A program made the translations under genes and the position numbers. From positions 3,409-19,705 of the forward strand of contig PMBY01000277.1 in NCBI GenBank assembly GCA_003153875.1: a DNA stretch of 16,297 nt, in the 5' to 3' direction. The notes beneath the pieces were generated by a model that was not told the origin of the DNA, made no database searches, and saw only the letters and a list, made by a program, of their open reading frames with translations. Source of the DNA: Myxococcales bacterium (GTDB lineage: Bacteria; Myxococcota; Polyangia; Fen-1088). Below are positions 1 through 6,966 of this stretch, piece by piece; position 1 is the stretch's first letter, and each line of letters opens with the position of its first letter.

Positions 1-1541
1 TCCAGGTACGCGGCGCTAAGCGCCTCCCCGGTCAGGGCCTCGCCCTTTTCTGCGCGCTCGTGGATCGCCAGCTCGAACTCGGCGAACATGGTTTGCCTGA
101 ACAGAGTCGTGCGCAGGCTTTCCAGGCGCTGGCCCAGCAAGGCCAGCCGCTCGTGGTCGTTGCGCGCGTCGGTCAGCGCCTGATGAACCAGCAGATTCTC
201 GTTCAGCGTCGACGCGATCTCAGCGATGAAGATGGCGTAGCTCGAGGTGGAGAATGGCTGGCGTTCGTCGGCCAGCAGGGTGTGCATCGAATGCCCCGCT
301 TCATGCGCCAGGGTGGAAACGTCATCCCACTGGCCATTGAAGTTGAGCAACTGATAGGGATGCACGCCATACACCCCCGTCGAGTACGCGCCCGCGCGTT
401 TGCCCGTGCTGGGCAGAAAATCGGTCCATCCGGCCTGCAGGCCATGGGCCAGCTTCTTGTTGTACTCCGGCCCCAGGGGCGCCACAGCGGCCAAGGTCAT
501 GGTCACCGCATCCTCCACTGAATAGCGACGGTCGACCTGGTTGACCAGCGGCGCATACAGGTCCTCGTAGCCCAACTCCGCCAAACCGAGCATGCGCTGT
601 CGCAGCTTCAGATACCGGTGCAGGGTGGGAAGGTTGGCATTGACGTCCTTGACCAGCCGTCGGTAGATGCCCACCGGGACGTTGTCGCGAAAAAGCGCCG
701 CCTCCAGCGTCGATGGGAAGTGATGCGCGTCGCGAGCGAAGATGTGGGCCTTCAGCTGTGCGGACAGCAGCGCACCGGTGGTCCGTTCAAATGTCTTGAG
801 GGCGCTGAAGAAAGCCTGGAAAACCTTCACCCGGTCAGCCCGGTCGCGCAACGCGCGTGTGCGGGCATAGCCGGCCGGATCCAGCCGCACCTGCTCTCCG
901 GTCGAGAGCTTGACGGTCGGGTAGGGCAGGTCGGCGTCCTTGAGCACGCCATACACGGTGCTGGGTGCGATGCCGAGCTCGCCGGCCATGGCGACGATGC
1001 GCTCCTCCCCGGCGGCAAGGGTGTGCGGCTTCCAGCGCAACACATCTTGCAGATAGAACGCCCATTCGCGCAGCCGCTTCTCCTCGGCCAAAGCCGTCTG
1101 GATGGTTGCGTCCGGCAGGGTTAGCAGCTCGGGGCGCAGCCAGGCGGTGACCGTGTCGAGCTGGACGGAGAGCGAATCGGCCTCGGCCCGCATGGCGCGC
1201 GGGGGGGCCAGCCGGGTGTTCTCGTCGCTGCGCGCATGGGCGTAGACCACGATCCGCTGCAGCTCGTTCTGCAGGCCCCCCAGCTCGGACAGCGCATCGG
1301 CCAAAGCCTTGGCCCCGTCGCCCAGGTGCCCCTTGTGCCGTTCGAACGCGACCACATTCTTGCGCAAGGCAGCCTTGGCCTTGGCCCAAGCCTGGTCCGA
1401 GGCGTAGAGGTCACCTAGCTTCCACTTGTACTTGGCGTCGATATGGCTGCGATCGATCTCCTTGGAAGCCGGCTGACCTGAGGGCGCAGACGGGGCGGCA
1501 GCAAGCGAGATTGCGGCGAGGGGAAGGGCGAAGGACTGCAT
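1..1541 (-). CDS. pepF: Oligoendopeptidase F, M3 family metallopeptidase (3' end outside window)
   Basis: Zinc metallopeptidase of family M3, which cleaves short peptides. Translating the minus strand from the ATG at 1541 gives an uninterrupted frame running off the left edge, so about 513 residues are visible of a family usually near 600. The active-site motif HEAGHSMH lies at residues 413-420: H413 and H417 are zinc ligands and E414 the catalytic base. A third ligand, E441, sits in the typical context AEIASTLNE. The N-terminus (MQSFALPLAAISLAAAPSAP) looks like a signal peptide ending in a small-residue cleavage site, though it lacks an Arg/Lys n-region. That would put this enzyme in the periplasm rather than the cytoplasm, where most PepF act. 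No clear Shine-Dalgarno precedes the ATG, so the exact start is less certain than the identity. It lies 77 bp downstream of the acyltransferase gene on the same strand. Confidence 0.93.
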   Translation of the reverse strand, partial: MQSFALPLAAISLAAAPSAPSGQPASKEIDRSHIDAKYKWKLGDLYASDQAWAKAKAALRKNVVAFERHKGHLGDGAKALADALSELGGLQNELQRIVVYAHARSDENTRLAPPRAMRAEADSLSVQLDTVTAWLRPELLTLPDATIQTALAEEKRLREWAFYLQDVLRWKPHTLAAGEERIVAMAGELGIAPSTVYGVLKDADLPYPTVKLSTGEQVRLDPAGYARTRALRDRADRVKVFQAFFSALKTFERTTGALLSAQLKAHIFARDAHHFPSTLEAALFRDNVPVGIYRRLVKDVNANLPTLHRYLKLRQRMLGLAELGYEDLYAPLVNQVDRRYSVEDAVTMTLAAVAPLGPEYNKKLAHGLQAGWTDFLPSTGKRAGAYSTGVYGVHPYQLLNFNGQWDDVSTLAHEAGHSMHTLLADERQPFSTSSYAIFIAEIASTLNENLLVHQALTDARNDHERLALLGQRLESLRTTLFRQTMFAEFELAIHERAEKGEALTGEALSAAYL

Positions 1542-1618
1542 GGTGTACGACAGAGTACAGCCTTTTCGCCCATCCGGCGTGCGTGGCGCTGGACAAAGCG
1601 GGAAGCCAACCGGCGCCT

Positions 1619-2644
1619 TCAACGCAATCGCTTCCGCCACGCCAACAGCGGGCGTTCGATCAGACGGTACGAGGCGACGGCGGCGGCGAACACCAGCAGC
1701 AGGTTCAGCGGGAAGGTGGTGAGCGGCGAGCGGGCAAACCGGTTGAGGAAGGGCTCCTGCCACAGGTAGAGCGAGTAGCTGAGCACGCCCAGCCCTGCCA
1801 ACGGGCGCGTTTCCAGCAGGCGCCCCACCCGATCATCGGGCAGGCGGCGGCAGCGATCGATACACAGCGCGATGGCCAGGTTCAGCACGGTTTGCCCGAC
1901 CAGGCAGTCGATGAGCGCGTAGCCCTGGCCGGCGTTCGCGGCCATGCCCAGCAGCGGGACGACGGCAAACCAACCCGAACGCAGAAAGCGCAGATACGCC
2001 AGCTTGGCCGCCAGCCAGTCCTGCAGGCCAGCCAGTAGGCAGCCGGTGGCCAGCGCGTCGCCGATGGTGCTGAAGGCTTCACCGATCTCGATCCGCCGCG
2101 CGGGCGTGAAAATCCACATACCCGTGCGCACTAGCGGCGCGGTCACGACCAGGGTTGCGGCCAGCGCGAGGCCGCGCCGCGTGCCGACCAGCACCAGCAG
2201 GGCTGGCCACAGCAGGTAGAACTGCTCCTCAACCGACAGCGACCACAGATGCGAGACGTACCACGAGCGCAGGTGGTGGTAGTTGACCGTGTAGGTCAGG
2301 GCGTGCAGGCGATCGCCGGGAGCCAGTACGATCAGCCCCAGCGCTCCCAGCAGCAGAATGATCGCGATGTACAGGAACGCGGCAGGCAGGATGCGAAGCG
2401 CGCGGCGCAGGAAGAAGCGCGACAACGAAATGCGACCGGTCGTGGCGCGCTCGTGCAGCAACAGCAGCGTGATCAGAAAGCCCGAGATGACGAAGAACAC
2501 GCGCACGCCCAGGTTGCCCAGCCCGTACAGCTCGGGCAGCCGCGCGCCGCTGGTTAGCTCGCGCGTGCCTGACAGGTGCGCCAGCAGCACCAGGCACACG
2601 GAGATCCCGCGCAGGCCGTCCAAGCATGGCACGCGGACGCTCAT
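1619..2644 (-). CDS. Acyltransferase 3 (OafA/OatA-like) integral membrane protein
   Basis: Membrane O-acyltransferase of the acyltransferase-3 family; relatives add acetyl or other acyl groups to cell-surface polysaccharides, peptidoglycan or glycolipids. The 341-residue protein (from the ATG at 2644) has the family signatures in order: LDGLRG near residue 8 with H23 in the first membrane helix, FFVISGFLI at 50-58, SVEEQFYLLWP at 137-147, and SYSLYLWQEP near the C-terminus. Several hydrophobic stretches are consistent with about ten membrane helices, and no periplasmic SGNH domain follows. An ATG 18 codons upstream (2698) and another at 2656 are in frame. The 2644 start was chosen because family members begin only a few residues before the LDGLRG motif. 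The acceptor cannot be deduced; neighbours include the DUF362 gene upstream and pepF downstream on the same strand. Confidence 0.9.
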   Translation of the reverse strand: MSVRVPCLDGLRGISVCLVLLAHLSGTRELTSGARLPELYGLGNLGVRVFFVISGFLITLLLLHERATTGRISLSRFFLRRALRILPAAFLYIAIILLLGALGLIVLAPGDRLHALTYTVNYHHLRSWYVSHLWSLSVEEQFYLLWPALLVLVGTRRGLALAATLVVTAPLVRTGMWIFTPARRIEIGEAFSTIGDALATGCLLAGLQDWLAAKLAYLRFLRSGWFAVVPLLGMAANAGQGYALIDCLVGQTVLNLAIALCIDRCRRLPDDRVGRLLETRPLAGLGVLSYSLYLWQEPFLNRFARSPLTTFPLNLLLVFAAAVASYRLIERPLLAWRKRLR

Positions 2645-2730
2645 GGGTGCGCCCATCCCTCGCACCGGCGCGGGAGCAAAGGACACCGCCTTTGGCAAGG
2701 GTGCCGACTCAGACCCGAAGAGCAGTCTCT

Positions 2731-3657
2731 TCAGATCGCGATCTCCTGGAGGTTGAGCTTCTGGAAGTCGGCGCGTCCGACTCCTGCCGCGGCGGCCTTA
2801 GCGAGCATCACCACCTCTTGCGGCTTGCGGCTGTGCAGGGTCACGCAGTACGCGTCGACGGCGACCGGATCCGTGCCGGCCACGATCTTCTGCGGCTTCA
2901 GCAGATCGCCGGGGCCCGCGGGGCCATTGCTTCCCAGGACGACAGTGGCGTCAACGACGCACAGGTTCTGCCCTCGCAGCGTATTCAGGTCGGCGATGCA
3001 CTGTGAGAGGAAGGCCACATCCTCGTAACCAGTCTTGCCCGAGCCGGCGTGGAAGAACGCATTGGTCTCGTGATCGAGGCCGCCCATCATGTTCTTGAGA
3101 TTGCCGCTGAACAGGGTTCCGACATGGTGCTTGGCGATGGGGAGGTTCACCAGGACGTCCACGTCGAGCAACTCGGGCCGAACCTTCCCCGACTTGAGCA
3201 GGACGCCCTTGGGGATCTTCGTCTCCACCGTCTTTCCCGAGCACTCCCTGATCGACTTGATCACCTTGGCGTGGATCTCGCAGAGCGGCGAGCCGGTCCA
3301 GAACTTGGGCCCCAGTACCGGTAGGGTGACGATTTCCTTGGCTCCGGCATCGAGGCACATCTTGGCGACAGCGAGTGCAACCTCCATCCTGGTATGGCTT
3401 CCCTCGAGCCTCCAGTGCGGCGGGGCATTGATGAGCAGGCCCACGCGCTGGCCCTGGATGTTGAATCGCTTCATTCCGCCGAGCGCCTCCAGCGCCTTGA
3501 AGGTGCTGGCGAAGGCGTCTGCGCCCTTGACCGCGACGAGGTCGGGTCTGGCCGCAGCGGCTGCCAGGGCGCGCCCGATGCCCGTGGACTGCACCACGCC
3601 GACCGCGCCGATGGCCAGGCCAGCCTTCATGAACACGCGGCGATCAGTCTTGTGCAT
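2731..3657 (-). CDS. Tat-exported DUF362 domain protein
   Basis: Protein of the DUF362 family, whose biochemical role is not established; some relatives carry ferredoxin domains, but none is seen here. The 308-residue product starts at the ATG at 3657, preceded by a good Shine-Dalgarno (AGGAGAGG, about 5 nt upstream). A twin-arginine signal is evident: TDRRVFMKAG at residues 4-13, followed by a hydrophobic stretch and an Ala-rich cleavage region near 30-36, so the folded protein is probably exported. Family hallmarks are NLPIAKHH (171-178), LKNMMGGL (187-194) and GTDPVAVDAY (261-270). The frame is open upstream to 3753, but those residues lack a start with a ribosome site and would bury the Tat signal. 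A candidate promoter lies 32-59 bp upstream. Export via Tat could indicate a cofactor bound before export; this is inference. Confidence 0.9.
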   Translation of the reverse strand: MHKTDRRVFMKAGLAIGAVGVVQSTGIGRALAAAAARPDLVAVKGADAFASTFKALEALGGMKRFNIQGQRVGLLINAPPHWRLEGSHTRMEVALAVAKMCLDAGAKEIVTLPVLGPKFWTGSPLCEIHAKVIKSIRECSGKTVETKIPKGVLLKSGKVRPELLDVDVLVNLPIAKHHVGTLFSGNLKNMMGGLDHETNAFFHAGSGKTGYEDVAFLSQCIADLNTLRGQNLCVVDATVVLGSNGPAGPGDLLKPQKIVAGTDPVAVDAYCVTLHSRKPQEVVMLAKAAAAGVGRADFQKLNLQEIAI

Positions 3658-3688
3658 GGCGCCTCTCCTGTCGATTTGTGGACGAGAA

Positions 3689-3716
3689 AGACTAGCGGGT
3701 CGCGGAGCGGCTGCAA
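3689..3716 (-). promoter_or_regulatory. Candidate sigma-70-type promoter for the DUF362 gene
   Basis: On the minus strand TTGCAG (3716-3711), a 16-bp spacer and TAGTCT (3694-3689) lie so that transcription would begin about 25 nt before the ATG at 3657, with the AGGAG ribosome site inside that leader. Each hexamer matches the consensus only partly, so this is a positional argument. Confidence 0.35.
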
Positions 3717-3718
3717 AT

Positions 3719-3734
3719 GGTTTCAAAGAAAACC
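3719..3734 (-). terminator. Weak hairpin downstream of the GH12 gene
   Basis: GGTTT and AAACC form a 5-bp inverted repeat with a 6-nt loop about 40 bp after the stop codon of the GH12 lipoprotein gene. The stem is short and there is no clean U-run, so it is at best a weak terminator. It falls between the GH12 gene and the candidate promoter of the DUF362 gene. Confidence 0.2.
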
Positions 3735-3771
3735 GCAAGCCAACTTCCTGCAACCATCGTGACCGGCGGCG

Positions 3772-5142
3772 CTAGCTCGACGAGACCGAGAAGCTGTTGT
3801 TGATGAATTCCTGCGTCGATCCGCCGTCCCCGCTGATCTCGAAGCCCCACTGCACCTGATCGAGCGTCCAAGTGTTGTCGAATTTCCCGTATTGGGTGTT
3901 GTTGTTGGCGATGAGCCAGTCCAGGATGCCCTTGACGTCGATAGTGCCCGACGTGACGTTGGCGGTAGTGCCCGACGCGGAGGTGTTGACGAGCGAAATC
4001 GTGGCATTGCTGCCGTTGCTGCCATAGTGGACGGTCCAGGTATAGTCGCCGATTTTTGGCTTCGTCGTGGCTACAATAGAAGAGATCGGTCCCGTCTTGT
4101 AGGTGTACATCCACACCATGAGCTCGATGCGCGTGTTCCCGCCGCCGGGGGTTCTGAGCCATATGTCGTAAGCTGCTTCCCAGGACCCAACATTGCCGGG
4201 CACGGTGATGTCGAAGCTGCTGGTGTAGGTGTTGATGGAGCTGATGAGCAGCCTGGGTGAATACCCGATGTTGGGATAGGATTTCACACCGTTGGTCTGG
4301 GGATGATTGGCGGTCACGCCCCACAAGGTTGACGTTGTGGCCCACACGCACTCGGGCCCCGGGCCCGATCCCCAGACGTTGTTGGCGACGGAAAAGATGC
4401 CGGTCTTGTAACCCGGCCCCTCATTGACGCAATTACAGAAGGTCGAGGTGATGCCCGCGGGCACGGCCCCTGGGCAGGTTGTGGTGACGGCGCTGGTGTC
4501 GTAGGTGGTACCACCGCTGCCGGTCGCGCCGCCCGTGGCCGCCCCACCCGTGCTGGTGACGCCGCCGGTTCGCGTGCTGCCCCCGGTCGCCGAATTGCCG
4601 CCGGTGCTGGTAGCGCCGCCGGTTCGCGTGCTGCCCCCGGTCGCCGAATTGCCGCCCGTCCTGGTCGCGCCGCCCGTGACCGCGGTTCCACCCGTGGTGG
4701 TCGTTCCGCCTGTACTGGGGGTGCTCCCCGTTTTGACGGTTCCACCCGCGCTGGTCGTACCGCCGGCCGCAGTGACACCGCCCGACGTCATGCCGCCCAT
4801 GCTCGTGGTCCCTCCTCCGGCCGTGGTCCCGCCGGCGGCAAGCCCGCCACTACTGGTCGCCGTGCTGCCGCCAGTGCTGGACGTCCCGCCGATGCTGACG
4901 GTGCCTCCCACACTCCCTCCACTTCCGAGGTTGGCCCCGCCCGAACCGACACTACTCATGGCCCCGTCACGACCACCAGGGCTCGCCAGCGTATCCTGGC
5001 TTCCGTCACCGCCGGAGTACGGCTTCAAAGTCAGGTCGTAGCAGCCAGAGCCGGTAACGGCCAGCAAGCCCAACAGCGCCACACTCAAGACCACCAGATC
5101 ACCCTGCAACCGATTTCGAAGCTGCCGTAGGTACCGTTCCAT
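3772..5142 (-). CDS. Lipoprotein with Gly/Thr-rich repeat linker and C-terminal GH12 glucanase domain
   Basis: Predicted surface-anchored endo-beta-1,4-glucanase or xyloglucanase. The start at 5142 is set by a strong Shine-Dalgarno (GGGAGGAG) just upstream, giving 456 residues. Residues 1-33 form a lipoprotein-type signal with C34 in the context VTGSGC, an imperfect lipobox. Residues about 60-212 are a low-complexity linker of TGG/SGG-type repeats, including an 18-residue unit present twice. From about residue 220 to the end, the sequence reads as glycoside hydrolase family 12: an NNVWG segment, GVKSYPNIG, an AYDIWLRTP strand, RIELMVWMY with E340 as candidate nucleophile, TWTVHYGSN, and QWGFEISGDGG with E435 as candidate acid/base, ending FINNSFSV. 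Both glutamates sit where the family's catalytic pair occurs. No carbohydrate-binding module is seen. A sigma-54-like promoter precedes it. GH12 assignment is from motif memory. Confidence 0.85.
   Translation of the reverse strand: MERYLRQLRNRLQGDLVVLSVALLGLLAVTGSGCYDLTLKPYSGGDGSQDTLASPGGRDGAMSSVGSGGANLGSGGSVGGTVSIGGTSSTGGSTATSSGGLAAGGTTAGGGTTSMGGMTSGGVTAAGGTTSAGGTVKTGSTPSTGGTTTTGGTAVTGGATRTGGNSATGGSTRTGGATSTGGNSATGGSTRTGGVTSTGGAATGGATGSGGTTYDTSAVTTTCPGAVPAGITSTFCNCVNEGPGYKTGIFSVANNVWGSGPGPECVWATTSTLWGVTANHPQTNGVKSYPNIGYSPRLLISSINTYTSSFDITVPGNVGSWEAAYDIWLRTPGGGNTRIELMVWMYTYKTGPISSIVATTKPKIGDYTWTVHYGSNGSNATISLVNTSASGTTANVTSGTIDVKGILDWLIANNNTQYGKFDNTWTLDQVQWGFEISGDGGSTQEFINNSFSVSSS
4505..4960 (-). 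repeat. Low-complexity TGG/SGG-coding repeat tract with a tandem 54-bp unit
   Basis: This part of the GH12 lipoprotein gene encodes a Gly/Thr/Ser/Ala-rich linker. Within it a 54-bp unit is tandemly duplicated: 42 bp at 4561-4602 are identical to 4615-4656, encoding the 18-residue period GGNSATGGSTRTGGATST. The unit keeps the reading frame, so copy-number changes would lengthen or shorten the linker without breaking the enzyme. Confidence 0.85.
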
Positions 5143-5482
5143 AGTGACTCCTCCCAGGCAAGAGCCGGGGTTCACGCTGCGAACCTCGTGCCACCTAACC
5201 CTTTCAGTAGCAGGGGCGAACGCCTCTGGCTCATTCCCCCAGTGACGTCGTCTGCGACCGCGAAGGGCAGCAAGGTAGCAGCGGCTAGCGTTCTTGAAGG
5301 CCGCAATGATCTCTGCCGAGAACCTGAGTCCTTCCGAGCAGATGGGCGCCAGAGACCATTTTCTCAAGCCGGTCGCCGAGTTCATCGCAGGGAGAGAACG
5401 TGGAGCCAACCCATGGCCGGTAGGCTGGCAGCGCTGCAGACGTACAACTCTTCCGGGGACAGTGGAAGGGGACACCGCGAGG
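5143..5482. other. 340-bp intergenic region between ATP-grasp and GH12 genes
   Basis: Apart from the sigma-54-like promoter at 5178-5193 and the ribosome site next to 5142, I see no convincing gene, RNA or terminator here. Translation frames stay open across it on both strands, but with atypical composition and no recognisable motifs. Upstream activator sites for an enhancer-binding protein could lie here, but no clear repeated palindrome stands out. Confidence 0.5.
5178..5193 (-). promoter_or_regulatory. Candidate sigma-54 (-24/-12) promoter of the GH12 lipoprotein gene
   Basis: The minus strand reads TGGCACGAGGTTCGCA. The -24 element TGGCACG is a perfect match, GG and GC are exactly 10 nt apart, and the -12 element has one mismatch to TTGCA. 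Transcription would start near 5167, leaving a 25-nt leader that contains the GGGAGGAG ribosome site before the ATG at 5142. If real, expression requires RpoN and an enhancer-binding activator; no activator gene is in the window. Confidence 0.55.
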
Positions 5483-6499
5483 CTACGCCTTGCGCCCGCG
5501 CGAAGCGGCCAACTCGGCGATTTTCTCGATCAGCTGCGGGTAGGGCTGGCCGCTCTCCTCGGCGGCCCACGCCAGATCCTCGCCATCGGCCAGATAGGGA
5601 TTCGGGTTGGCCTCGACGATGTAGATCTCATCGTCGTGGGCCAGGCGCACGTCGATGCGGCCGTAGTCGCGCAGGTCGGCGGCCTGGTAGGTGCGCACGG
5701 CCACATCGGCCAGACGCTCCTTCAGATCCTTCGACAGGTTCTTGGCGATGCAGTTCTGGATGCCGCGCGCCTCGCGGTACTTGTGGCTCCATTTGGCCTT
5801 GAAGGTGGCGATCCGGTTCTCCTCGGTGGAGTCTTCGCCGAATACCATCTCGATGGGCGGCAGCGCGCGCGGCGGATCGTTGCCAATCACGCCCACGTAC
5901 AGCTCGCGACCGGCGATGAACTCCTCGACGATGGCCGCGGTGTTGTGGCGCGTATGGATGAAGGCCACCCGCTCGGTCAGCGCCGGATCGTCGTGCACCA
6001 CCGACCGCTGTGCAATGCCGACCGAGGCGTCCTCGTCCAGCGGCTTCACGATGAGCGGGAAGCGCACGTCGCTCGGCCGTTGCACCGGCTGGCCGAGCGG
6101 GCACACGAAGAAGTGCGGGATGCGCAGCCCCTGGTAGGCCAGCACCATCTTGGTGAGTGCCTTGTTGCGCGCCAGCATCAGCCCCTCGGCCGAGGCGCCC
6201 GTGTAGGGGAGATCCATCATCTCCATCAGCGCGGCCACGCCATAGTCCAGGCCCGACTGGTTGCGGAAGCGTTCGGACAGGTTGAACACCGCGTCCACCG
6301 GCTCGGCGCGCAGGCCCGCGACCAGCGTGTCGAGATCGTTGCGGAAGCCGCACAGGCGCACCTCGTGGCCCTGGCCCCGTAGCGCGCGGGCCACGTCGAA
6401 CTCCGCCTCGTCCGCGGATTCGATCTGGCGCAAGTAGTCCTGCCCTGCCGGCGGTTCCGCATCGGTGTCGAACAAGATGAGTATGCGTAGCTTCTTCAT
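5483..6499 (-). CDS. D-alanine--D-alanine ligase-like ATP-grasp protein
   Basis: ATP-grasp ligase of the D-Ala-D-Ala ligase superfamily; such enzymes join a carboxylate to an amine through an acyl-phosphate. The protein is 338 residues from the ATG at 6499, close to the usual Ddl length. Motifs in order: an N-terminal Rossmann-like strand KKLRILILF, NLSERFR (73-79), YTGASAEG (99-106), VKPLDEDASVG (151-161) with K152 as candidate ATP-binding lysine, VEEFIAGRE (191-199), and YGRIDVRL (279-286) followed by IVEANPNPYL (294-303), with E296 and N298 as metal-site residues. It is not next to mur or fts genes, so it may be a Ddl paralogue acting on another substrate rather than the cell-wall ligase. 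The start is fixed by the conserved N-terminal strand; no good ribosome site is visible and a 7-bp inverted repeat lies in the short leader. Confidence 0.85.
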   Translation of the reverse strand: MKKLRILILFDTDAEPPAGQDYLRQIESADEAEFDVARALRGQGHEVRLCGFRNDLDTLVAGLRAEPVDAVFNLSERFRNQSGLDYGVAALMEMMDLPYTGASAEGLMLARNKALTKMVLAYQGLRIPHFFVCPLGQPVQRPSDVRFPLIVKPLDEDASVGIAQRSVVHDDPALTERVAFIHTRHNTAAIVEEFIAGRELYVGVIGNDPPRALPPIEMVFGEDSTEENRIATFKAKWSHKYREARGIQNCIAKNLSKDLKERLADVAVRTYQAADLRDYGRIDVRLAHDDEIYIVEANPNPYLADGEDLAWAAEESGQPYPQLIEKIAELAASRGRKA

Positions 6500-6508
6500 G
6501 CCGCTGTT

Positions 6509-6527
6509 GTGGGCAGCGCGTGCCCAC
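6509..6527. promoter_or_regulatory. Perfect 7-bp inverted repeat in the leader of the ATP-grasp gene
   Basis: GTGGGCA and TGCCCAC flank a 5-nt GCGCG spacer, ending 10 bp before the ATG at 6499. With a TATAGT -10-like hexamer on the minus strand at 6544-6539, this lies inside the predicted leader RNA. It could be an operator or an RNA hairpin affecting translation. The -35 match is poor. Confidence 0.4.
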
Positions 6528-6623
6528 CATGGTTTTGTACTATACCGTTGCTGCGGCCGGAAGAACGATGTTGCGATCCGCGATCTGGGACAGTTGAGAG
6601 ATAGTGCTGCTATCATGGTAGCC

Positions 6624-6959
6624 ATGCGCCGGTGGTTATGCATTTTCTTCCTGGCGGGCTTCATGGCCGCCGGGTTGCCGGTGCGGGCGGACGGCGAGGC
6701 CTTGCCGGAGATCCGCATCAAAGTCGGCGAGGCCTACCAGCTCCACCTCGGCTTCATCATCGTGGGACTGGTGTGCGACGACACCTCAGTGGTGCGCGTC
6801 GAGGACGGTGGCGATCATCTGCGCCTGGTGGGCCTGGCGCCGGGCCGCACCAAGTGCGGCTTCTGGAGCAACCCGAAGTCCCCCGCGCCCTCCAAGGTCT
6901 ACGAGGTCGTTGTCACGCGCGCCCCGCCCAAACTGCAACCATCTCGTGTCAACCCGTGA
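6624..6959 (+). CDS. Small exported protein resembling the pilus/secretin N-terminal domain (T2SS-T3SS_pil_N-like)
   Basis: Predicted periplasmic protein of 111 residues starting at the ATG at 6624 (an in-frame ATG at 6615 is a close alternative). A classical Sec signal peptide is clear: MRRW, a hydrophobic core CIFFLAGFMAAGL, and a VRA cleavage site before DGEA. The mature part follows the pattern of the domain that precedes secretins in CpaC/RcpA-type pilus assembly: IRIKVGEAYQLHLG, then a DDTSVVRVEDGGDHLRLVG segment, an APGRTKCGF turn, and a closing VYEVVVTR strand, i.e. a small beta-sandwich. No secretin domain follows, so it is a stand-alone version. Two cysteines in the mature part could form a disulfide. 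It is first in a three-gene operon and its stop lies 7 bp before the chosen start of the next gene. The family assignment rests on pattern resemblance only. Confidence 0.7.
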   Translation: MRRWLCIFFLAGFMAAGLPVRADGEALPEIRIKVGEAYQLHLGFIIVGLVCDDTSVVRVEDGGDHLRLVGLAPGRTKCGFWSNPKSPAPSKVYEVVVTRAPPKLQPSRVNP

Positions 6960-6966
6960 ATCTCTC

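Noticed and set aside
1201..1207. Run of seven G within pepF as a possible slippage or phase-variation site
   Set aside because: The reading frame is intact through it and short G/C runs are expected at this GC content.
4561..4656. Regularly spaced repeats that could suggest a CRISPR array
   Set aside because: Tandem 54-bp units inside a coding frame, no unique spacers, no cas genes.
4505..5041. Plus-strand frame encoding Pro/Val-rich repeats
   Set aside because: It is the complement of the GGT/TGG linker repeats of the GH12 lipoprotein; no signal, ribosome site or domain.
5294..6382. Long plus-strand open frame antisense to the ATP-grasp gene
   Set aside because: His/Gly/Ala-rich composition, no motifs, and fully opposite a gene with strong conserved motifs; a by-product of high GC content.
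6571..6616. Sigma-70 promoter for the pilus-domain operon (TTGCGA or TTGAGA with TATCAT)
   Set aside because: Spacers are far from 16-18 bp and TATCAT would place the start at or beyond the start codon.
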